Below are positions 45,765-53,681 of a stretch of 54,205 bases of DNA, piece by piece. The notes beneath the pieces were generated by a model that did not search any database, was not told the DNA's origin, and saw only the letters and a list, made by a program, of their open reading frames with translations. This stretch comes from Candidatus Solibacter usitatus (GTDB lineage Bacteria; Acidobacteriota; Terriglobia; Bryobacterales; Bryobacteraceae): NCBI GenBank assembly GCA_016213245.1, contig JACRBC010000077.1:1-54205 (forward strand), in the 5' to 3' direction. Numbering within the stretch: position 1 is the stretch's first letter; the number at the start of each line of letters is the position of its first letter. The translations under genes and the position numbers were made by a program.

Positions 45765-46145
45765 ATGCGTATAGACGACAAGCACATGGCGGGAATCGGG
45801 GCGCCGGGACTGGACCGGGCTCAGTGGGCCGAGAGCGGGGAGCAGCGGGCGGGACGAACGGCGCCGGACGGCGCCGGCGGGGTGCAGACCGACCGCGTGA
45901 GCCTGTCTGGGCTGGCGGCGCGGATTCAGGCCCTGGAGGATGGATCGGCGGAGCGGAAGTCGCGCCTGGAAGCGCTGGCGGCGGCCTACCGCGAGGGCCG
46001 GCTGGAGACCGACGGCGAGGCGGTGGGGGAGGCGGTGATCGAGGAGGCGCTGGCCGGCAGGGGCGCGGCGGGGGACCCAAAGGCGGGGGACCCAAAGGCG
46101 GGGGACCCAAAGGCGGGGAACCCAAAGGCGGGAAACGATGAGTGA
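45765..46145 (+). CDS. flgM: Anti-sigma-28 factor FlgM with C-terminal pentapeptide repeats
   Basis: Holds FliA inactive until the hook-basal body is complete. The 126-residue product begins MRIDDKHMAGIG; the FlgM core is TDRVSLSGLAARIQAL, then ERKSRLEALAAAYREGRLET and DGEAVGEAVIEEAL, matching the sigma-binding helices. After the core come four G-(D/N)-P-K-A repeats, an unusual tail. Start 45765 gives the usual M-(R/K)-I N-terminus; a GTG at 45726 is in frame. The stop overlaps flgN by 8 nt. Confidence 0.82.
   Translation: MRIDDKHMAGIGAPGLDRAQWAESGEQRAGRTAPDGAGGVQTDRVSLSGLAARIQALEDGSAERKSRLEALAAAYREGRLETDGEAVGEAVIEEALAGRGAAGDPKAGDPKAGDPKAGNPKAGNDE
46071..46130 (+). repeat. 15-bp tandem repeat (four units) within flgM
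   Basis: Four head-to-tail copies of a 15-bp unit (GGGGACCCAAAGGCG; the last copy has GAAC for GGAC) encode G-D-P-K-A three times and G-N-P-K-A once. Copies are nearly identical at the DNA level, suggesting recent slippage. Being a multiple of 3, copy-number change would not break the frame. Confidence 0.85.
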
Positions 46146-46524
46146 AGCGCTGGCGCTGGCGGCGGGATTGGAGCGGGAGCTACGGCAGGCCGAGGAGTGT
46201 CTGCTGGCGGCGCCGCGGCCCGGGCGAGACAGGGGAGGGGTGGACTGGGGCGAGTTGGAGCTGCGGCTGGAGCGCGGCGTGGACGGGATGGAACGGTTGA
46301 AGGGGCTCGCCTGCGGCGGGCTGGGGGAGGGCGCCAGGCGGGAGGCGGTCAACCTGGTGGAGGGGATTGGGGCGGGATTGAGGAGGGTAGCTGCGCTGCT
46401 GGAGCAGGCTGGGGAGATCTACGGGGGGTGGTTCGGGGTGAGCGGGGTGGAGGCGGGCTACACAGCCGGCGAGGCAACGCGGCGCGAAGTAGCGCGAGGT
46501 GTGAGGGTAGACCGGTTGGGATAG
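46138..46524 (+). CDS. flgN: FlgN-like flagellar export chaperone
   Basis: A 128-residue helical protein between flgM and flgK, the usual place of FlgN, which chaperones FlgK and FlgL to the export gate. It contains LAAGLERELRQAEECLLAA, LELRLERGVDGMERLKGL and GIGAGLRRVAALLEQAGEIY, heptad-rich helices as in FlgN. Sequence identity to known FlgN is weak, so the name depends on position and helical character. The ATG at 46138 lies within the end of flgM (8-nt overlap). Confidence 0.6.
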   Translation: MSEALALAAGLERELRQAEECLLAAPRPGRDRGGVDWGELELRLERGVDGMERLKGLACGGLGEGARREAVNLVEGIGAGLRRVAALLEQAGEIYGGWFGVSGVEAGYTAGEATRREVARGVRVDRLG

Positions 46525-46546
46525 GGTAACGGGGAAGGGGAGCGGT

Positions 46547-47908
46547 ATGGGCAATCTGCTGGTTTCGCTGCGCAACGCGGCCGGGGCGATGCGGGTATTC
46601 GAGCGGGGGATGGCCGTGGTACAGGGCAACGTCACCAACGTCTCGACGCCAGGCTACGCCAAGCAGAGGCAGATTCTGCAATCGATGAGGTTTGACCTGG
46701 AGGTGGGCTTGCCGGGCGGGGTGGCCTCGGGAGGGACGCTGGATTCGCGTAGCGAGTTTGCCGAGGCGGGGGTAAGGCGGAGCCTTGGTTTCCTGGGGGA
46801 GGCCGAGGAGCGGGCGCAACACCTGCAGGGGCTGGAGCCGGTATTCGCGCTGGATGAAAACAGCGGCCTGTCGCGGGCGATGAACCGGATGTTCCAGGCG
46901 TTCTCGGCGCTGGCGGTGGCGCCCAACGACAGTGCGGGGCGGCGCGTGGCGCTGGACCGGGCGGGAGACCTGGCGAGGAGTTTCCGGGCGGTATCGCAGG
47001 GCGTAGCGGAGGGCTTACGGTCGGCCGAGCGGGGGGTAGTGGAGCAGGTGGAGAGGATCAACGGGCTGGTGGGGCAGGTGGTGGAAGTCAACCGGCAGTT
47101 CCAGAGTGACTTCCGAGCGCAGGGCGATGCCGGCCTCCAGGCGCGGATGAACGACTTGCTGGAGCAGCTTTCCGAGGTGGCCGATTTCACGGTACTGAGG
47201 CAGGAAGACGGTACGGCGACGCTCTACCTGGGCGGGCAGACGCTGCTGGCGATCGGCGCCAGGCAATATGAGTTGAAGGCCGACACCAGCGGGCAGCAGG
47301 CGATGGTGCTGGACGCCGGGGGCCTGGATGTGGCGGGTCAGGTGAGCCGGGGGAGGCTGCACGCCGTGGTGGGCCTGAGAAACGAGGTGATCCCGGCGCA
47401 CCAGGCCGAGTTGGACGGTCTGGCGGCGGCGCTGGCCGACCGGGTGAACACGCTGTTGGGCGGGGGAGTGGACATGAGCGGCCAGCCGCCTGTGCAGGCG
47501 CTATTCCGCTACGATGCGGCGCTGGGGGCGGCAAGGACGCTGGAGGTCAACGACCTGGCGCCGGCGGAACTGGCGCTGGCATCGCCGGCCTCGCCGGGCG
47601 GCAACGCGGTGGCGCTGGAGTTGGCAGGGCTTTCGCAGGAGAAGACGGCGGGCGGGGTGACGTTCAGCGAGTACTTCGGCAACATTGCGGCGGCGCTAGG
47701 CCGGCAGGTGGCCGGGGCGCAGGAGACAGCCGGCACGCACCGGCAACTTGCGGCTCAGGCAAGGCAGCTTCGGGAGGACGCGCAGAAGGTGAACCTGGAC
47801 GAGGAAGCGATCGCGCTGATTGAATTCCAGCGCTCCTATCAGGCTTCGGCGCGGCTGGTGCAGACGCTGAACGAGATGACCGATACGGTGCTGAACATGC
47901 TCCGGTGA
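46547..47908 (+). CDS. flgK: Flagellar hook-associated protein 1
   Basis: Hook-filament junction protein. The 453-residue protein has the rod/hook N-terminal signature LRNAAGAMRVFERGMAVVQG then NVTNVSTPGYAKQRQ, and the matching C-terminal helix DEEAIALIEFQRSYQASARL then VQTLNEMTDTVLNML. The central region (LRSAERGVVEQVERINGLVG, LYLGGQTLLAIGARQYEL) is FlgK-like. GGGGAG precedes the ATG closely. Its stop is 20 nt before the SD-supported flgL start. Confidence 0.93.
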   Translation: MGNLLVSLRNAAGAMRVFERGMAVVQGNVTNVSTPGYAKQRQILQSMRFDLEVGLPGGVASGGTLDSRSEFAEAGVRRSLGFLGEAEERAQHLQGLEPVFALDENSGLSRAMNRMFQAFSALAVAPNDSAGRRVALDRAGDLARSFRAVSQGVAEGLRSAERGVVEQVERINGLVGQVVEVNRQFQSDFRAQGDAGLQARMNDLLEQLSEVADFTVLRQEDGTATLYLGGQTLLAIGARQYELKADTSGQQAMVLDAGGLDVAGQVSRGRLHAVVGLRNEVIPAHQAELDGLAAALADRVNTLLGGGVDMSGQPPVQALFRYDAALGAARTLEVNDLAPAELALASPASPGGNAVALELAGLSQEKTAGGVTFSEYFGNIAAALGRQVAGAQETAGTHRQLAAQARQLREDAQKVNLDEEAIALIEFQRSYQASARLVQTLNEMTDTVLNMLR

Positions 47909-47928
47909 ATGACGGGAGGCACAGGGCG

Positions 47929-48834
47929 ATGATGCGATCGATTGACGGCAGCGCGGACCGGTTCTTGGGCAGCCTGCGAGTAATCAACGCGCGGCTGGAG
48001 CGGGCCGAACGGCGGGTGGCGAGCGGCAAGCGGCTGACTACGGCGTCGGACGACCCGGACGCGGTGGCGCGACTTCTGCAGACGCGGACCGACGTTTCAC
48101 GGATGGAGCAGACGCAGACCAACCTGGGGCGTCTGAAGACGGAGGCAGACGGGGCCGAGAGCGCGCTGCAGACGGCGGTGAAGCTGTTCGACCGGGTTCG
48201 AACGCTGGGGATGACGGGGGCAAGCGGCATTCACACGGCGCTGACGCGGAAGGGGATCGCCGACGAGATCGGGTCCATCATGGAGCGTCTGGCGGGGTTG
48301 GCGAACACGCAGGTCGACGGGCGGTTCATCTTCTCCGGGGACAGCGATCAAGGGGCGGCATTCGACTTCGACCTGGCGCAAAACCCGCCATGGAGCGCCT
48401 ACCTGGGGGCGCCGGCGACACGGGAGGCGATGCATCCGACGGGGGTGACCTTTCCGGTGGCGATGACGGCGGGGGAGATTCTCACCTCCGCCCAGCCGGG
48501 GCTGGACGTGTTTCAGGCGGCAGAGAACCTGAGGCAGGCTCTGCTGGCGAACGACGAGGCGGGGATGAAGGCGGCGCTGGAGCCGCTGGCCGGGGTATCG
48601 GCGCATCTGAATTCGGCGCTGACGTTCTACGGCAATGTGCAATCGCAGTTGGAGGAGGCCACCGACACCACGGCCAAGCTCAAGACGAGGCTGACGACCG
48701 AGAAGGCGCAGTTGGAAGATGCCGATATAGCCGAGGAGATCGTGGAGTTGCAGCGGATGAAGTTCAACCAGCAGGCGGCGCTGGAAGTGCGGTCGAAGCT
48801 GCCGCAGACGAGTTTGTTCGATTACCTGGGCTGA
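47929..48834 (+). CDS. flgL: Flagellar hook-associated protein 3 (flagellin-like)
   Basis: Second hook-filament junction protein. The 301-residue protein has the flagellin-like N-terminal helix LRVINARLERAERRVASGKR, LTTASDDPDAVARLLQTRTD, a central domain with NTQVDGRFIFSGDSDQGAAF, and the C-terminal helix EEIVELQRMKFNQQAALEVR ending SLFDYLG. I chose ATG 47929 since GGGAGG (47914-47919) lies 9 nt upstream; a GTG at 47905 overlapping the flgK stop would add 8 residues. Last gene of the visible flagellar operon; flagellin genes are not in the window. Confidence 0.92.
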   Translation: MMRSIDGSADRFLGSLRVINARLERAERRVASGKRLTTASDDPDAVARLLQTRTDVSRMEQTQTNLGRLKTEADGAESALQTAVKLFDRVRTLGMTGASGIHTALTRKGIADEIGSIMERLAGLANTQVDGRFIFSGDSDQGAAFDFDLAQNPPWSAYLGAPATREAMHPTGVTFPVAMTAGEILTSAQPGLDVFQAAENLRQALLANDEAGMKAALEPLAGVSAHLNSALTFYGNVQSQLEEATDTTAKLKTRLTTEKAQLEDADIAEEIVELQRMKFNQQAALEVRSKLPQTSLFDYLG

Positions 48835-48841
48835 GCTGCGC

Positions 48842-50263
48842 TCAGGCGCGCCAACTGATGAGCTTGGGCTCGGTCATTTCCTCGATGGCGTAGCGGGGGC
48901 CCTCGCGGCCGGCGCCGCTGAGCTTGACGCCTCCGTATGGCATCTGGTCGACGCGAAACTGCGGCACATCGTTGATGAGGAATCCGCCGACCTCGACTTC
49001 ACGGGCGGCATGGAAGGCCTTGGAGAGGTCGCGGGTGAAGATGCCGGCCTGGAGGCCGTAGTCGGAATGGTTGACGCTAGCGATGGCTTCGTCGAGCGTG
49101 GAGTAGGAGTTGATGCCGGCCAGCGGGCCGAAGGCCTCCTGTTGAAAGACGCGGGAGTCCTCCGGGACGCCGGTGAGGACGGCGGGCGCGACGGTGGAGC
49201 GCGAGCGGGCGCCGCCGCACTGCAGTGAAGCGCCGGCCGCCTGGGCTTCAGACAGCCATTGCTGGACGCGGCAGGCCTCGGCCTCGGTGATGAGGGAGCT
49301 GACGGCGGTATCTTCGGCCAGCGGGTGGCCTATCTTCAGGGCGCGGGCGGCGGCGGTGAAGCGGACGACGAACTCGCCGAAGACGCGCTGATGGACGAAA
49401 ATGCGCTGCACGGAGATACAAACCTGTCCGGAATGGGCGAAGGCGCCGGGAACTGCGCGCTCGATGCAATCGTCGAGGTCGGCGTCGTCCTCGACGATGA
49501 GGGCTGAGTTGTTGCCGAGTTCGAGGGTGACGCGTTTGAGGCCGGCGCGGGCGCGGATGTGGAGGCCGACTTCGGCGCTGCCGGTGAATGTGATCATGCG
49601 CACGGCGGGGTGCTCGACGAGAAAGTCGCCGATGGCGGCGCCGGATCCGGTAACGACGTTGAGGGCGCCGTCGGGGAGTCCGCACCCGGACAGGAGCCGG
49701 GCGAGCATGATGGCGCAGACCGGGGTGGCGGAGGCCGGCTTGTGGACGACGGCATTACCGGCGGCCAGGGCTGGGCCGATCTTGTGGACGGAGAGGTTGA
49801 GCGGAAAATTGAAGGGCGTGATGGCGGCGATGACACCGAGGGGCTCACGGAGGGTCATGGCCATGCGGCCGCGGCCGGCGGCGGAGGCCTCCATGGGGAC
49901 GACTTCGCCGGCGAGGCGGTGGGCTTCCTCGGAAGAGAACAGGAGGGTGGAGGCGGCGCGTTCGACCTCGACGCGGGCCTCGCGAATGGGTTTACCGCTC
50001 TCGGAGCTGATGGTACGGGCGAACTCCTCCTTGTCCGCCAACAGGGCGGCGCTGGCGCGGCGGAGGATGGCGCTGCGCTCGTCCAGAGAGAGGCCGCGCA
50101 TGGCGCGGGCGGCGGCGCGGGCGGCGGCGACAGCCTGCTCCAGGTGAGCAGTGGAGGCGGCGAAGACGGTGGCGAACGGTTCGCCATCGTAGGGAACGGC
50201 AACCGTGATGGGCGCCTCAGAGCGGGCCTCGCGGCCGCCGATCCACATGGGGCATTCGCGCAT
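48842..50263 (-). CDS. NAD(P)-dependent aldehyde dehydrogenase
   Basis: A 473-residue ALDH-superfamily enzyme oxidising an aldehyde to its acid. It has the cofactor region PLGVIAAITPFNFPLNLSVH, KPASATPVCAIML, FTGSAEVGLHIRARAG, general-base glutamate in LELGNNSALIVEDDAD, and nucleophile Cys282 in HSGQVCISVQRIFVH, then QEAFGPLAGINSYSTLDEAI. The NNSALIV and QRIFVH patterns place it near the glyceraldehyde-3-phosphate/lactaldehyde (non-phosphorylating) subgroup, but the substrate is not certain. It is followed upstream on the same strand by a membrane protein gene at 12 nt. Confidence 0.9.
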   Translation of the reverse strand: MRECPMWIGGREARSEAPITVAVPYDGEPFATVFAASTAHLEQAVAAARAAARAMRGLSLDERSAILRRASAALLADKEEFARTISSESGKPIREARVEVERAASTLLFSSEEAHRLAGEVVPMEASAAGRGRMAMTLREPLGVIAAITPFNFPLNLSVHKIGPALAAGNAVVHKPASATPVCAIMLARLLSGCGLPDGALNVVTGSGAAIGDFLVEHPAVRMITFTGSAEVGLHIRARAGLKRVTLELGNNSALIVEDDADLDDCIERAVPGAFAHSGQVCISVQRIFVHQRVFGEFVVRFTAAARALKIGHPLAEDTAVSSLITEAEACRVQQWLSEAQAAGASLQCGGARSRSTVAPAVLTGVPEDSRVFQQEAFGPLAGINSYSTLDEAIASVNHSDYGLQAGIFTRDLSKAFHAAREVEVGGFLINDVPQFRVDQMPYGGVKLSGAGREGPRYAIEEMTEPKLISWRA

Positions 50264-50275
50264 GGCGGCCTCCTT

Positions 50276-51280
50276 TCAGCGTTCTCCATCCTCCATGTCA
50301 CCAAAACGGAAGCGCTGGCGCACGACTTTGCCGGAGGAATCGAGGATAGCCTCCATGCCGAAAGCGCCGCGGCCAGGGAGCCCGAAGCGCAGGTCGTAGA
50401 CTCTGACGCGGAGGCCGCCCTCGGGCGTGGAGGCGGGGGTCAGGCGCCAGAGGGGCGCTTGTGAGAAATCAAGGAAGACCCGGCCCGTTGCGCTGCGCCG
50501 GACCGCGGCGTCGATGGGAGCGGAGTCGGGCTTGTACCAGGACTGGCCGGCTTCCGGATCGAAGTCACCGAGGAGGTTGACGGGCAGGACGCGCCAGGAG
50601 CGCGGGGTTTCCACCACGCCGGTCCACGACCAGGGATTGGCCGGCGAGGGAAGGGCCAGGACGCGGAGTGGCGCTTCATGCTGGTAGAGGCGGGATTCGA
50701 GGGTGGCCAGAGCCTGATCATGGAGCCAGGCGCGCCCGCCGAGGTAGAGGCACAACAGAAGCAGGCCCGTGGCGGCCATGCCGCGCCCGCTGCCGGGACG
50801 GGCGCCGATCTCACTGTAGACCAGGCGGGCCAGCAGGGGGCCGAGCGCGCAGACCAGGAGGAGCGCCCAGATCCAGACGTCGATGATGTGAACCAGGTCG
50901 AGGTGGAGCCAGCGGCTGGAGAAGGGCAGCAGGAGGCGGATGGCGTAGACGTTGAGGAAGTCGAGCGCCAGGTGGCTGGCCGCGGCGGCAAGGGAGACGG
51001 CATAGGCGCCCAGCCATTGGCGGCGCGTAGGCTTGAGTTTCCGCGCGAGCAGCCACCACAGCGGGAGCGGCACAAGCGCGGCGAGCGGGAAGAAGAGCAG
51101 AGCGTGGGTAAAGCCGCGGTGGACGGCGAGGTAGTCGAGGGCGCCTGTCGAGCCGGAGACGATGTCGAGGTCCGGCACATTGGCGGCGGCGACGGCCAGC
51201 CAACCGGCGTGAGGCGCCAGGCGATTCAAGCCGGCGCGCGAGAGGAGAACGGCGGTGAGCGAGTGGGTGAGGTTGTCCAT
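50276..51280 (-). CDS. YdjM/DUF457-type membrane-bound metal-dependent hydrolase
   Basis: A 334-residue protein starting MDNLTHSLTAVLLSRAGLNR. The D-x-x-T-H motif at the start, followed by ANVPDLDIV, VHRGFTHALLFFPLAAL and SHLALDFLNVYAIRLLLPFS, gives the conserved His/Asp residues of the YdjM (DUF457) family of inner-membrane hydrolases. Four or so membrane helices (residues about 70-200) precede a soluble C-terminal domain of about 130 residues. The substrate is unknown. The ATG at 51280 overlaps the stop of the upstream gene by one base (TAATG). Confidence 0.8.
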   Translation of the reverse strand: MDNLTHSLTAVLLSRAGLNRLAPHAGWLAVAAANVPDLDIVSGSTGALDYLAVHRGFTHALLFFPLAALVPLPLWWLLARKLKPTRRQWLGAYAVSLAAAASHLALDFLNVYAIRLLLPFSSRWLHLDLVHIIDVWIWALLLVCALGPLLARLVYSEIGARPGSGRGMAATGLLLLCLYLGGRAWLHDQALATLESRLYQHEAPLRVLALPSPANPWSWTGVVETPRSWRVLPVNLLGDFDPEAGQSWYKPDSAPIDAAVRRSATGRVFLDFSQAPLWRLTPASTPEGGLRVRVYDLRFGLPGRGAFGMEAILDSSGKVVRQRFRFGDMEDGER

Positions 51281-52386
51281 TACTTGATTTCGACGGCGTA
51301 GACCTGAGGGGATCCGGAGCGGTCGCTGGTGAAGACGGCGAGCTTTTCGTCCGGGGAGAAAGAGGGGTGGGGATGGGTCCACTGGGGGCCATAGACGGTA
51401 TCGGTGGGGACCTCCATCCAACTGAGGGCGGCGGCGGTGGCGGAGCGGGCGGCCTCGAAGTCCCCGGCGAGAGCGTAGCGGGATTCACGCCACTGGGAGC
51501 CGCCGTTTGAGGCGCCGGACAGGCAGAGCGGGCGGCGCGCGCCCGTGGCGGCGTCAATCAGGAAGAGGCCGAGGTCGGGGTGGTTGGTATCGCAGAGGAT
51601 GCGCGTGCCGTCGCGGTTGGGGGTGATGTGCCAGGCGTTGAATTCGCAGATGGGTGTGCGGCGCCCGGTCTGCCAATCGAGGCGCCAGAGGCCGTGCGGC
51701 CAAACGGAGTAGACGAGGCCGCCGGTGCGGCCGAGGAAGGTCTCGTGCACGACGAATTCGTCGTTGCCGTGCTCGTAGAGGCACTCCACGTCCGAGCCGT
51801 CGCGGCGGACGCGGTGGATGCGCGGAGCGGGGTCGGCGGCGAACTCGATCCATTCGGGATCGATGGGGTGGAATTGCGGGTGGATGACGGTGCGGGGGAA
51901 GGGAATGACCTTCCAGGCGGCCCCGTCGATGTACCCTACGGCGATTCCGTTCCTGCCGGCCTGGCGGATGGCGGCCGTGAGCCAGAGGCCATCGGAGGAG
52001 AGGGAGAGCTCGCCAAGTTGGGCGCCGCGGAAGCGGGTGATTTCGAATTCCTCGAGCGAGTCCCTGTGGATCGCCCAGACCGAACCGCCGCGGACGAAGA
52101 AGACGCGCCGGCCGTCGGGGTGGATGGCCGGCGAGAAGGGGTGGATGGCCTCGCCGCCGGTCCACTGGCGGATGGGCCCGTGGGGGAACTGCTCCACCGA
52201 GAAGAGCTGGGCGGAGCCGGAGCGGTAGGAGGTGAAGATCAGCGTCTGGCCGTCGGGCGTGATGGAGCTTTGCAGGAAGTAGGTGGCATGGTTGATGCAG
52301 GGCGCCGAGGTGAGCTGGTGGATGACGGCGCCGGTATGGGCATCGACGCCGCCGCGGTGTTCGGAGGGGAGGAGAGAGTTCTTCAC
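51280..52386 (-). CDS. Beta-propeller protein, oligogalacturonate lyase (PL22)-like
   Basis: A 368-residue protein without a signal peptide, GTG start. The pattern SEHRGGVDAHTGAVIHQLTS, INHATYFLQSSITPDGQTLI then FTSYRSGSAQLF, AIHPDGRRVFFVRGGSVWAI, VRRDGSDVECLYEHGNDEFVV then HETFLGRTG, and NAWHITPNRDGTRILCDTNH matches PL22 oligogalacturonide lyases, seven-bladed propellers cleaving pectin oligomers by beta-elimination with metal-binding histidines. The TolB/WD40-like C-terminal strand TSDRSGSPQVYAVEI closes the propeller. Enzymatic activity is inferred. The GTG overlaps the upstream methyltransferase stop (GTGA). Confidence 0.65.
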   Translation of the reverse strand: MKNSLLPSEHRGGVDAHTGAVIHQLTSAPCINHATYFLQSSITPDGQTLIFTSYRSGSAQLFSVEQFPHGPIRQWTGGEAIHPFSPAIHPDGRRVFFVRGGSVWAIHRDSLEEFEITRFRGAQLGELSLSSDGLWLTAAIRQAGRNGIAVGYIDGAAWKVIPFPRTVIHPQFHPIDPEWIEFAADPAPRIHRVRRDGSDVECLYEHGNDEFVVHETFLGRTGGLVYSVWPHGLWRLDWQTGRRTPICEFNAWHITPNRDGTRILCDTNHPDLGLFLIDAATGARRPLCLSGASNGGSQWRESRYALAGDFEAARSATAAALSWMEVPTDTVYGPQWTHPHPSFSPDEKLAVFTSDRSGSPQVYAVEIK

Positions 52387-53057
52387 TTGAGGAAGATCAG
52401 GATATGCTGCCAGGGCAGGCCGGGCAACACGCGCTCGAAGCGCAGGCCTTCGGGTTCCAGTTCAGCGCGCACCTCGGCGACGCTCATCTTGTGCTCGGGC
52501 CGGATGGGGACGGAAGGATCCTCCTTGCGGAACTCCAGGAGGACGAGGCGGCCGCCGGGCTTGAGGGAGGCACGCAGCGCCCGGAGCATTTCTCGCGGTT
52601 TGGAAAACTCATGATAGACGTCGGCCAGGAGGATGAGGTCCAGGGCGTCCGCCGGGAGGCGGGGGTCGGCTTCGTAGCCGAGCAGGACCTCGACGTGATC
52701 AAGGCGCGCCTTCGAAACGCGCTCCTGGAGGAGACGGATCATGCCGGGCTGTATGTCGGTGGCGTAGACGCGGCCGCCCGGGCCGACCTGGCGCGCCAGC
52801 ATTTCGGTGTAGTAGCCGGAGCCGGCGCCGACGTCGGCGACGACCATGCCGGGACGGAGATCAAGCAGGCGGACGGCGAGGCGGGTGTGCTCCTCATTCT
52901 CGCGTCCGGAGCGCTCCAGCCAGGGTGCGCCGCCGACGCCCATGACGCCGGCGTAGACGCGGCCGGTGACGGGGTGGCGGGACTCCTGCGCGCGAAGAAG
53001 CGGAGAGTGCAGTCCGGACAGCGTGAGAGCGAAGAACACCCATGTGGGGGTTTGCAT
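52383..53057 (-). CDS. Exported SAM-dependent methyltransferase (class I)
   Basis: A 224-residue protein with a signal peptide (MQTPTWVFFALTLSGLHSPL, cleaved near LLRAQ). HPVTGRVYAGVMGVGGAPWL precedes the Rossmann core: VADVGAGSGYYTEMLARQVG (motif I), YATDIQPGMIRLL, DLILLADVYHEFSKPREMLR and LKPGGRLVLLEFRKED. The motifs are intact, so catalysis is expected if SAM is available. The natural substrate is unknown. First of a three-gene minus-strand run with the PL22-like and DUF457 genes. Confidence 0.82.
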   Translation of the reverse strand: MQTPTWVFFALTLSGLHSPLLRAQESRHPVTGRVYAGVMGVGGAPWLERSGRENEEHTRLAVRLLDLRPGMVVADVGAGSGYYTEMLARQVGPGGRVYATDIQPGMIRLLQERVSKARLDHVEVLLGYEADPRLPADALDLILLADVYHEFSKPREMLRALRASLKPGGRLVLLEFRKEDPSVPIRPEHKMSVAEVRAELEPEGLRFERVLPGLPWQHILIFLK

Positions 53058-53101
53058 GAGAGTGCCAGGTTCGATATGGTCTAGTCTGTAGGCTCGGAGG
53101 T

Positions 53102-53665
53102 ATGCGGATGTCGGTCAAACTTTCGCTTGCAGCGATATGCGTGGTCCCGGCCGTGATGGCAATACTGTTGACGGCCGGCGGCTGCTCAGGCATTGGGAAG
53201 AGCGGCGATAGCGGCAAGACGTACACATTGGGATCTGATGTCAGTGTAGGCCAGTTGACCTACACGGTGGTGCACAGCGAGTGGCGCGAGTCTCTCGACA
53301 GCGAAGAGGGTCCGCGGCTTCCGAAAGACCGCTTCCTGGTGCTCACGCTGAGGGTGTCCAACCGGGGGGGCGGCGAACTGGGCGTGCCGCTGCTGACACT
53401 GGTGGGAGAAGACGGCAAGGAGTACCGCGAACAGGACAAGGGGCTGGGCGTGCCGCAATGGCTGGGGCTGCTGCGAACGGTGCGGCCGGCGGAGACCGAG
53501 AACGGCAGGATTCTCTTTGACGCGCCGCAGGCGGGCTACAAGTTGCGGGTGGTGAGCGGCGGCGACGTGGAGACGGAAAAGAGCGCGCTGGTGGAGATTC
53601 CGCTGCACGTTGCGCCGCCGCCGGTGAAGAGCGTGGATCCGCTGGCCACGCCCGCGGCGAAATAG
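53102..53665 (+). CDS. DUF4352-like lipoprotein
   Basis: A 187-residue protein with a lipoprotein signal: VVPAVMAILLTAGGC ends in a lipobox Cys followed by SGIGKSGDSG. The mature domain is immunoglobulin-like: YTLGSDVSVGQLTYTVVHSE, LPKDRFLVLTLRVSNRGGGE, LTLVGEDGKEYREQDKGLGV and GRILFDAPQAGYKLRVV, the layout of DUF4352/telomeric-repeat-like extracellular domains. Function unknown. GGAGG precedes the start; ATG at 53108 is a second candidate. A truncated secreted-protein gene follows 16 nt later. Confidence 0.7.
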   Translation: MRMSVKLSLAAICVVPAVMAILLTAGGCSGIGKSGDSGKTYTLGSDVSVGQLTYTVVHSEWRESLDSEEGPRLPKDRFLVLTLRVSNRGGGELGVPLLTLVGEDGKEYREQDKGLGVPQWLGLLRTVRPAETENGRILFDAPQAGYKLRVVSGGDVETEKSALVEIPLHVAPPPVKSVDPLATPAAK

Positions 53666-53681
53666 CGTCACAATAGAAGCC

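Noticed and set aside
46071-46130. CRISPR-like array
   Set aside because: Units are 15 bp, directly abutting with no spacers, and encode an in-frame peptide repeat.
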